64,000 nucleotides of DNA, taken from positions 1,364,001 through 1,428,000 of the forward strand of contig NZ_CP048263.1 of assembly GCF_019469165.1 (NCBI RefSeq), in the 5' to 3' direction. Numbering within the stretch: the stretch's first letter is position 1; each line of letters opens with the position of its first letter. The stretch is from Gilliamella sp. ESL0443. GTDB lineage: Bacteria > Pseudomonadota > Gammaproteobacteria > Enterobacterales > Orbaceae. Shown piece after piece: positions 57,484-64,000 of the stretch. The position numbers and the translations under genes were made by a program. The notes beneath the pieces were generated by a model, which was given only the letters and a program-made list of their open reading frames with translations, did no database searches and had not been told where the DNA came from.

Positions 57484-59253
57484 TTATTTATTAAAATTTA
57501 TTTGATACAAATCTGCATACAATCCATTTAATGACAACAACTCTTTATGGGTACCTTGCTCTATAATTTTACCACTGTCTATTACTAATATTTTATTAGC
57601 ATTTTCAATGGTGGATAAACGATGTGCAATAATGAGCGATGTTCGCCCTTTTTGTAAATCATCTAAAGCTTTTTGTATTGCTTGTTCTGATTCTGTATCT
57701 AAGGCTGAAGTTGCTTCGTCAAGAATTAAAATAGGAGTGTTTCGTAATAACGCTCTTGCTATAGCAATCCTTTGGCGTTGACCACCAGATAATAATACAC
57801 CACTCTCACCAACAATTGTTTCGAATCCGTTTTCAAGTCCCATTATAAAATCATAGGCATAGGCTTGTTTAGCTGCTTCCTCTATTTGCTCTTGTGAATA
57901 ATCTCCAACTCGGCCATAAGCAATATTATTTGCAACAGTATCATTGAATAAGTGTACATTTTGTGAAACCAAACCAATTTGATTGCGTAAACAACTTAGT
58001 GTTAAATCTTGAATATTATGGTTATCAATCAAAATTTCACCGTTACTGATATCATAAAAGCGAGTAAGCAAACTTGCTATTGTACTTTTTCCTGAGCCAG
58101 AACGACCAACCAAAGCAATGGTTTTATATGGTTCGACTGAAAAACTAATATTTTGTAAAGCTGGTTCTTGTCTGCTTTCGTAAGTAAAACTGACATTTTT
58201 AAATTCAATGGCGCCTTGTACCCGTTGAATATTTATTTTGCCATCATCTTTTTCAATTGGTTGTTCAAAAATAGCAAATAGAGTTTGACAAGCAGCCATA
58301 CCTTTTTGAAAATCAGCATTAACACTTGTTAGACTTTTTATTGGTTGCATCAACGCAACTAGTGAAGAAAAAACAACTGTAAATTGACCAGGTGTAATAT
58401 TCAAATCAGGGTTACTCGCCATTAATAGAACAAACGCAATGGCAAAGGAAATTATAAGTTGAACTATAGGTGTTGATAAAGCTGATATTGAGACTAGTCT
58501 CATACCATCTCGCCGAAATTTATTATTTACTTTATTGAAGTTTTTAGACTCTTCATCTTGCGCACCAAAAAGAATGATTTCACGATGCCCTTTCAACATT
58601 TGCTCGACGGACATAGTTACCCCACCCATCGAATTTTGCATGTTTTTAGCTAATTTCCTAAATTTTACCGATATAAAAGTTATTAAACCTATCACAATGG
58701 GAGTAATGATAATTAATGATAAAGATAGTTCCCAACTATTAATAAACATTGTATAAAAAAGCCCACAAATAAAGGCAGACTCTCGAACAATTGTAATTAA
58801 TGCATCAGAAGAAGATGAAGCGACTTGGTCGGTATCATAGGTTATACGTGAAAGTAATCTTCCTGTTGAGTTTTTATCATAAAAACTTACTGGTGCATCA
58901 ACAAAATGGTTAAAAAGTTGTTGACGAATTTTAAGTACGATTTTTGTGGAAATAAAAGATAAAAAGAATGAATATCCATAATTAGCAACTCCTCTCAGAA
59001 GAACTAACCCAAAAATATAGAAAGGAGCCATAATTAAAAATTGCTGATCGTTTTGAACAAATCCCTTATCCAATAAAGGTTGTAGCATACCAATCAATGA
59101 AGTATCAGCAAAAGCACTAATAACGAGTAAAATTATTGATAATAAAAGAATTAATTTATGTTTGGCAATATAAGGCCATAACTTGGAAAAAGTTTGCCAT
59201 GTTGAAGCATCTTTATCGATATCACTATGAGCTGATTGAATATTTTTTTTCAT
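57484..59253 (-). CDS. msbA: Lipid A/LPS flippase MsbA, paralogue 1
   Basis: The 589-residue half-transporter opens DASTWQTFSKLWPYIAKHK, close to the E. coli MsbA start. It has six membrane segments (~20-310) with SFYDKNSTGRLLSRITYDTDQVASSSSDALITIVRE and MSVEQMLKGHREIILFGAQ. An ABC domain follows, with Walker A GRSGSGKSTIASLLTRFYD, signature LLSGGQRQRIAIARALL, Walker B ILILDEATSALD and AHRLSTIENANKILV. It moves lipid A-core across the inner membrane. It is 12 bp after a second MsbA-like gene and looks the more conserved of the two. Confidence 0.88.
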   Translation of the reverse strand: MKKNIQSAHSDIDKDASTWQTFSKLWPYIAKHKLILLLSIILLVISAFADTSLIGMLQPLLDKGFVQNDQQFLIMAPFYIFGLVLLRGVANYGYSFFLSFISTKIVLKIRQQLFNHFVDAPVSFYDKNSTGRLLSRITYDTDQVASSSSDALITIVRESAFICGLFYTMFINSWELSLSLIIITPIVIGLITFISVKFRKLAKNMQNSMGGVTMSVEQMLKGHREIILFGAQDEESKNFNKVNNKFRRDGMRLVSISALSTPIVQLIISFAIAFVLLMASNPDLNITPGQFTVVFSSLVALMQPIKSLTSVNADFQKGMAACQTLFAIFEQPIEKDDGKINIQRVQGAIEFKNVSFTYESRQEPALQNISFSVEPYKTIALVGRSGSGKSTIASLLTRFYDISNGEILIDNHNIQDLTLSCLRNQIGLVSQNVHLFNDTVANNIAYGRVGDYSQEQIEEAAKQAYAYDFIMGLENGFETIVGESGVLLSGGQRQRIAIARALLRNTPILILDEATSALDTESEQAIQKALDDLQKGRTSLIIAHRLSTIENANKILVIDSGKIIEQGTHKELLSLNGLYADLYQINFNK

Positions 59254-59265
59254 AAAATTTTTTTA

Positions 59266-61002
59266 TTAAGAATTAAATTGCATTTGGTACATTTTGGCAT
59301 AAATACCATTTTCAAGTACCAGCTTATTATGTGGGCCTTCTTCGACTATTTTTCCATCATCAATAACTAATATACGATCAGATTGTTCAATAGTTGATAA
59401 TCGATGAGCAATAATTATAGAAGTTCGATTTTTTTGTAAATTTTCTATTGCTTGTTGAACTAATCGTTCAGATTCATTATCTAACGCTGAAGTAGCTTCA
59501 TCGAAAACTAATATTGGGCTATTACGCAAAAGCACTCTGGCGATCGCAATTCGTTGTCGTTGTCCACCTGAAAGTAAAATACCATTATCGCCAATTTCTG
59601 TATCAAAACCATGTTCTAATTTTTCGATAAATTCTATCGCATTAGCCTGAATTGCTGCATTAATAATATCTTGTTTCTTATATTTATTTTTGGCACCATA
59701 CACAATATTGTCAGCTATAGTACCATTAAATAAATGCACTTTTTGTGATACAAATCCAATTTGATTACGTAGCGATTTTAGCGTGTAATTTTTAATATTT
59801 ATACCATCAAGCAATATTTCCCCTTTTTCTACATCATAAAATCTTGGAATCAAACTTGCTATAGTTGATTTTCCTGCACCAGAACGACCGACCAATGCTA
59901 CTGTTTCACCTGGCTTGATTTTAAAACTTATATTATTTAAAGAAGGAGTAGTTCTTGAAGGATAAGTATAGGTTACTTGATGAAATTCAATTTCCCCATT
60001 TGCCCGCTGCAACTCAACTGTTCCATTATCTTCCTCTAAAGGGGAATTTAAAAGCCCAAAAAGCGATTCGCAGGCCACAGAGCCTTTTTGTAATTCAAGA
60101 TGAACACTCGTCAATTCTCTTAAAGGTCTCATAACAGCAACCATAGCAGAAAAAACAACAGTAAAAGATCCAGGAGTAATATCTATAGTTTGGTTTGCCA
60201 CAAGAAATAAAATAAAACCTAACGCTAATGTGGCTACTAGTTGAATTATAGGAGTTGACAATCCAGACACTAATACGATTTTTAATAAGCTTCGTCTAAA
60301 AATTTTATTGATTGTATAAAAATTGTTTTTTTCGTGTTTTTGAGCATTAAAAACTAGTATTTCTTTATGACCTTTTAACATTTCATCGGCAGCTGTTGTG
60401 ATATTCCCTATCCCTTTTTGCATAGAAAGAAGTGAATTTCGGAATTTTTTTGCAATAAATTGAGCAATAAAAATAACTAAAGGTACGACAATAATAAGGA
60501 CTAGTGCCAATTTCCAATTCCCATAAAACATCACTATGCATAACCCGATAGCATAAGCTATTTCTCTTACTAATATGATAAGCGCATCAGAAGATGCTTT
60601 AGATAACAGCTGTGTGTTATATGTAATAACAGTAACAAGCTCACCAACTGGGTTTTTGTCTAAAAAATTAATAGGACTTTTGACTAAATGATCAAAAATT
60701 AATTGCCGAAACTTAGTTACTACTTTACCTGAAAGCCAAGAAAGACAATAGGTTGAACAGTAGTTAGACAAACCACGTAATGCGATTAATGCAATAATAC
60801 CAACTGAAAAAAGAATAAGTAATTCATAATTTTTATCCATTAATCCATTGTCTAATAAAGGTTTAGTTAATGAAATTAATGTTGCATCAGTTGCGGCATT
60901 CAATAAAAGAGCAAAAATTGCAACAATTAAAGCTTTTTTATGGGGATAAATAAAAGGCCACAATTGTTTAATGGTATTCAGAGAGCTATATTTATTTGAC
61001 AT
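59266..61002 (-). CDS. MsbA-like ABC transporter, paralogue 2
   Basis: The 578-residue protein has the same layout: NTIKQLWPFIYPHKKALIVAIFALLLNAATDATLISLTKPLLDNGLMD, NFLDKNPVGELVTVITYNTQLLSKASSDALIILVREI, DEMLKGHKEILVFNAQKHE, and an ABC domain with GRSGAGKSTIASLIPRFYD, LLSGGQRQRIAIARVLL, ILVFDEATSALDNESER. It differs from paralogue 1 in the first membrane half and in details such as GELVTV for GRLLSR. It may be a second lipid A flippase or have shifted to another lipid-linked sugar. It is first in the run with paralogue 1 and the GT9 gene. Confidence 0.82.
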   Translation of the reverse strand: MSNKYSSLNTIKQLWPFIYPHKKALIVAIFALLLNAATDATLISLTKPLLDNGLMDKNYELLILFSVGIIALIALRGLSNYCSTYCLSWLSGKVVTKFRQLIFDHLVKSPINFLDKNPVGELVTVITYNTQLLSKASSDALIILVREIAYAIGLCIVMFYGNWKLALVLIIVVPLVIFIAQFIAKKFRNSLLSMQKGIGNITTAADEMLKGHKEILVFNAQKHEKNNFYTINKIFRRSLLKIVLVSGLSTPIIQLVATLALGFILFLVANQTIDITPGSFTVVFSAMVAVMRPLRELTSVHLELQKGSVACESLFGLLNSPLEEDNGTVELQRANGEIEFHQVTYTYPSRTTPSLNNISFKIKPGETVALVGRSGAGKSTIASLIPRFYDVEKGEILLDGINIKNYTLKSLRNQIGFVSQKVHLFNGTIADNIVYGAKNKYKKQDIINAAIQANAIEFIEKLEHGFDTEIGDNGILLSGGQRQRIAIARVLLRNSPILVFDEATSALDNESERLVQQAIENLQKNRTSIIIAHRLSTIEQSDRILVIDDGKIVEEGPHNKLVLENGIYAKMYQMQFNS

Positions 61003-61307
61003 AAGAAAGTAAATAAGTTTATTTGAAGTCGAATTATACTATACATACTTTGTGAATTTAAATTTAATTGCAATTCTTTTTCAACTAGAAATAATTTCTA
61101 TAACCTATATAATAATGTAAAGAATATCTAAATTAACTATCACTATTTAAACTGATCAACAGATAATATTAAGTTAAAAAGAACAGACACATCGATTTTC
61201 GTGAATTTTTCAATAAGTAATAAACATGATTTATTATAACTCAATAACAATAATAATAAATTAGATAGAAGTTAATTTAGTTCAAATAATGCAACAGGAA
61301 ACTAGCA
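61003..61307. other. Divergent intergenic region between msbA-like and waaO-like genes
   Basis: About 305 bp of AT-rich sequence that must hold the promoters of both divergent transcripts. No JUMPstart-type element or other named site was recognised. Confidence 0.45.
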
Positions 61308-62327
61308 ATGTATTTTAATGCGAGTAGTGTTATTAAAAAAAAAATTACAATTGGAACCACTAGTGATATTAATATCAATCAGTTAAACATTGCTTATGGA
61401 ATTGATAAAAACTTTTTTTTAGGCTGTGCTGTTTCAATTATGTCTATCTTATTAACTAATTCAGAACTCAATTTTAATTTTCATATTTTCACAAATTCTA
61501 TTAATGATGATTTTCAGCAAAAATTACAACAATTAACAGACAAATATAAAACCCAGATAACTATATATTTAGTGGAAGATTCTTATTTTACTAATTTACC
61601 AACAACAAAAAACTGGACATTAGCTACGTATTTCCGTTTCATTGTCGCAGATTATTTTTACAATAAAATAGACAAAATCCTTTATTTGGATGCTGATATT
61701 GTATGTAAAGGGTCTTTAGCAGAATTATTTAACTTAGAATTTGATAACAATATTGCTTATGTAGTTATTGAAAAAGACCCAATATGGTGGGAAAAATGTG
61801 CAAAAAGGCTTAATGAAAATAAATTATTGAATGGTTATTTTAACGCAGGTTTTCTACTAGTTAATCTGAAAAAATGGAAAGAGAATAATATAAATGAAAA
61901 AGCATTAAAATTGCTAACAAACGAGAACTTACGTAAGAAATTTACCCATTTAGATCAAGATGTGTTAAATCTATTATTATTGGATAAAGTTAAGTACCTT
62001 GATAGAAAATATAACCAACAAATTAGTATTAATTACGAGTTAAAATATAAATCAAATAAAGTTCGCAAATATCCTATAACCGATGCAACTATATTAATTC
62101 ATTATATTGGACCTACAAAACCTTGGCACAAATGGGCTGAAAATTATGAATGTTCAAAATATTTTTTGGATGCAAAAAATAATTCTCCATGGCAAATGAC
62201 ACCCTTATTATTAGCTACCACTTCGAGCCAAATGAGATATTGTGCAAAACATAAGTTACATCAAAATAAAGTCGTTGAGAGTTTAATTAGTTATTTAATT
62301 TATTGCTTGAAAAAATTAAAATTATAG
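61308..62327 (+). CDS. waaO: WaaO/WaaI-type LPS glycosyltransferase (GT8), copy 4
   Basis: The 339-residue protein aligns along its length with E. coli WaaO: MYFNASSVIKKKI at the start, LNIAYGIDKNFFLGCAVSIMSILLTN, TKNWTLATYFRFIVADYFYNKIDKILYLDADIVCKGSLAEL with DAD, YFNAGFLLVNLKKWKENNINEKALKLL, THLDQDVLNLLLLDKVKYLDRKYNQQISINYELK, LIHYIGPTKPWHKWAENYE and SSQMRYCAKHKL. WaaO adds the second hexose of the outer core by alpha-1,3 linkage. AGGAAA lies 6 nt before the ATG. Codons 10-12 contain an uninterrupted A10 tract (61335-61344). It ends 1 bp from the convergent gene. Confidence 0.88.
   Translation: MYFNASSVIKKKITIGTTSDININQLNIAYGIDKNFFLGCAVSIMSILLTNSELNFNFHIFTNSINDDFQQKLQQLTDKYKTQITIYLVEDSYFTNLPTTKNWTLATYFRFIVADYFYNKIDKILYLDADIVCKGSLAELFNLEFDNNIAYVVIEKDPIWWEKCAKRLNENKLLNGYFNAGFLLVNLKKWKENNINEKALKLLTNENLRKKFTHLDQDVLNLLLLDKVKYLDRKYNQQISINYELKYKSNKVRKYPITDATILIHYIGPTKPWHKWAENYECSKYFLDAKNNSPWQMTPLLLATTSSQMRYCAKHKLHQNKVVESLISYLIYCLKKLKL
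61335..61344 (+). repeat. A10 homopolymer in the 5' coding region of the waaO-like gene
   Basis: Ten consecutive A encode the KKK of VIKKKI; slippage by one base would end translation early. Confidence 0.9.
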
Positions 62328-62328
62328 T

Positions 62329-63330
62329 TTAATCGAAAGCATCTGTAATTGTTTCTAACATTGCATTGGAGCTATATTTGTATAATTTATCTAAACTGAT
62401 TGGAACAAATGGAGATTCTAAAAATTTTTTTATTTGATGGTGATTATTTTCATCAAGAATAAAAATTTGCTCTGGAGAATAAAAATCATATTCTTTTATA
62501 GATTTATTAGTAGTAATTAATCTTTTATTCAATAACACTGCTTCAATAGCTCTTAAAGTTACACCTGTTTGACCTATTTGTCCTATTTCTAAGATGACAT
62601 CACTATGTTTTACTTTTTCAATATTATCTAAATAACTAATTTTATTACCGAGTTTATAATAATCTGATGAGTGAAATAAACTTTCAGTATTGGTTGCATT
62701 ATAGTTAATTAAATTAAAATCTGTTTGATAACCATTTACATGCAAAATAGGGGCAATTCTGTTAAGCACTTTAGCTCTATCATCCCAATACTCCCCGATG
62801 AAAAAACATGTTTTAATAATATTAGATTTGTTATCTTGTTCGGCTCGCAATTTTTTCATTTCTGAATATGTAAAAGGAAGAAACTGATTCAAATATATAA
62901 ATTTATATTTCTTACAATCATTAAAATCAAAACTGTATATTTTATCAAAATATGGTGTAATTTTACTTATATAATCTTCATTTTGTTGTAACCATTTTTT
63001 TTTATTTTTCATACTATCGTTTAAAACATCAATAGTATCTCGTAACACCAAAACTCGATGGCATTTAACATCCTTAATTAAATCTATAAATCCTGAAACA
63101 CCAAAACCACTACATAATAAGATATCATCATATTTCAATTGTCTTAATTTTATAAATTGATGAAATTTTATAAACCAATGTCGAGGAAGGTTATTTCTAT
63201 CAAGTTTTAAATTAATATTTCTAAAATGTTTCATTAATTTATTAAAAAGTACAACATCGTACTCAGACTTAAGGGTATTAACCATATATTTTTCATAGTC
63301 AGCATTCCACTCGGCAAAATAAATAGTCAT
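62329..63330 (-). CDS. Putative glycosyltransferase, family not recognised
   Basis: The 333-residue soluble protein is not assigned with confidence. It has a two-domain look: an N-terminal half with KYDDILLCSGFGVSGFIDLIKDVKCHRVLVLRDTIDVL, and a C-terminal half with TCFFIGEYWDDRAKVLNRIAPILHVNGYQTDFNLI, SYLDNIEKVKHSDVILEIGQIGQTGVTLRAIEAVLLNKRLITTN, which resembles the nucleotide-sugar half of GT-B transferases (a helix after G-x-T-x-R-x-x-E). Context supports a role in LPS or another surface glycan: it lies 3 bp after rfbD and is convergent with the waaO-like gene. Confidence 0.55.
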   Translation of the reverse strand: MTIYFAEWNADYEKYMVNTLKSEYDVVLFNKLMKHFRNINLKLDRNNLPRHWFIKFHQFIKLRQLKYDDILLCSGFGVSGFIDLIKDVKCHRVLVLRDTIDVLNDSMKNKKKWLQQNEDYISKITPYFDKIYSFDFNDCKKYKFIYLNQFLPFTYSEMKKLRAEQDNKSNIIKTCFFIGEYWDDRAKVLNRIAPILHVNGYQTDFNLINYNATNTESLFHSSDYYKLGNKISYLDNIEKVKHSDVILEIGQIGQTGVTLRAIEAVLLNKRLITTNKSIKEYDFYSPEQIFILDENNHHQIKKFLESPFVPISLDKLYKYSSNAMLETITDAFD

Positions 63331-63333
63331 ACT

Positions 63334-64000
63334 TTAACCCTTAATTGAATCAATTTTAGCTATACAAAGTTCAAGTTTTTCAACCATATCTGAACTAAAA
63401 ATACCATATTGATTTAGTTTTTTCATATCAAGAACAGAATATTTTGGTCTTTTTGCTTTAAATTGAAAAAATGAGGTTTTAACAGGAAAAACTTCCGGTA
63501 TCTTATTCAATTTGCCTTGATTGGTAGCTGTCGTTATTATTTGCTTGGCAAATGAATACCAAGACATAGATTTATTACCACAATAGTGATAAATACCCCC
63601 TACAATATTTTTTTCGATAATACGAATCATCAACTCAGCTAAATCTCCTGCATAGGTTGGACATCCAATCTGATCATCCACTATAGATAATTTATTATTC
63701 TGATTGATTAATTTTAAAATAGTTTTTACAAAGTTATTTCCATATTCACTAAATACCCAAGATGTGCGAATTATTATTGCTGATGAATCAACACTCATAA
63801 CAGCAATTTCACCTTCTCGTTTTGTTTTACCATAGACATTGATAGGATTTGTCAAATCATCTTCTGTATAAGGGTATTTTTTTAAACCGTCGAAAACATA
63901 ATCCGTTGAAATATGGATGAATTTAGCTCTATTTTTTTTTGCCGCTAAAGCCAAGTTTTCCGGGCCAAAAACATTAACTTTATAAGCCAAATCGTATTCA
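63334..64000 (-). CDS. rfbD: dTDP-4-dehydrorhamnose reductase, partial (start beyond the window)
   Basis: The frame is open to base 64000, giving 222 residues without the N-terminal Rossmann glycine motif. It reads EYDLAYKVNVFGPENLALAAKKNRAKFIHISTDYVFDG, the catalytic YGKTKREGE, IIRTSWVFSEYGNNFV, IVDDQIGCPTYAGDLAELM and GGIYHYCGNKSMSWYSFA. The enzyme makes dTDP-L-rhamnose for surface polysaccharide. It implies that rhamnose is built into the envelope here while free rhamnose is degraded by the rha operon elsewhere in the window. Other rfb genes probably follow outside. Confidence 0.92.
   Translation of the reverse strand, partial: EYDLAYKVNVFGPENLALAAKKNRAKFIHISTDYVFDGLKKYPYTEDDLTNPINVYGKTKREGEIAVMSVDSSAIIIRTSWVFSEYGNNFVKTILKLINQNNKLSIVDDQIGCPTYAGDLAELMIRIIEKNIVGGIYHYCGNKSMSWYSFAKQIITTATNQGKLNKIPEVFPVKTSFFQFKAKRPKYSVLDMKKLNQYGIFSSDMVEKLELCIAKIDSIKG

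Noticed and set aside
1-64000. CRISPR arrays, tRNA or rRNA genes, insertion sequences and prophage genes
   Set aside because: No regular spaced repeats, no tRNA-like TTC-loop sequences, and no transposase, integrase or phage-like frames were seen.

Overview
The window is an AT-rich gammaproteobacterial chromosome segment. Most genes have close Escherichia coli counterparts in sequence and often in order (rhaBAD, psd-mscM, glnK-amtB, purEK, modEF/modABC, lpxH-ppiB). Several waa-type LPS glycosyltransferases, a partial siderophore-interacting protein and a large L-rhamnose locus, together with the base composition, suggest the Orbaceae, most likely a Gilliamella-type bee-gut symbiont. There is no rRNA in the window, so this is an inference. 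No tRNA, rRNA, CRISPR array, transposase or prophage gene was seen.

Layout. 1-2.1 kb: end of a siderophore-interacting protein, fructose-6-phosphate aldolase, and a divergent AraC-type regulator sharing a near-consensus CRP site with it. 2.3-6.3 kb: three tandem paralogues of a secreted adhesin-like protein. One is full length, one is cut off by a nonsense codon, and one has its upstream ATG separated from the reading frame by a heptanucleotide tandem repeat, which looks like a phase-variation switch in the off state. 6.5-9.1 kb: rlmF and an NhaD-type antiporter. 9.2-23.5 kb: a rhamnose/rhamnoside island made of a frameshifted porin, a frameshifted GPH-family symporter, a GH78 rhamnosidase, three AraC regulators (two are RhaS and RhaR), a DUF1266 protein, and the run rhaB-rhaA-rhaD-rhaT-fucO-rhaM. 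23.7-31 kb: psd-mscM, a DedA protein, fdhD, and a nucleoside phosphorylase plus nucleoside permease pair. 31.2-33.9 kb: a DMT exporter, a 1.2 kb gene-free AT-rich stretch and an orphan protein. 33.9-41.4 kb: amtB/glnK with a textbook sigma-54 promoter and NtrC site, dgt, purEK, a RidA-like protein and uvrB. 41.6-46.4 kb: DnaA boxes, modF, modE, a near-perfect ModE operator, and modABC with a short ModC. 46.4-52.5 kb: lpxH, ppiB, folD, a DUF2884 protein, grxA, tsaB and yoaA. 52.7-64 kb: an LPS-core/outer-polysaccharide locus with four GT8 enzymes, a GT9 enzyme, two tandem MsbA transporters, an unassigned glycosyltransferase-like protein and the end of rfbD.

How the genes work together. The rhamnose block covers the whole route from rhamnoside entry and hydrolysis through mutarotation, isomerisation, phosphorylation and aldol cleavage to lactaldehyde reduction, but its porin and symporter are broken as sequenced. 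Four CRP-like sites lie upstream of carbon-use genes. The mod genes supply molybdate, which would suit formate dehydrogenase maturation by FdhD. LpxH, two MsbA paralogues and the waa-type transferases all serve LPS assembly.

A 26-bp dispersed repeat occurs five times, four times between genes and once inside the 3' end of rlmF, where it forms part of an abnormal C-terminal tail. The strongest candidates for new biology are the heptamer switch and this repeat family.
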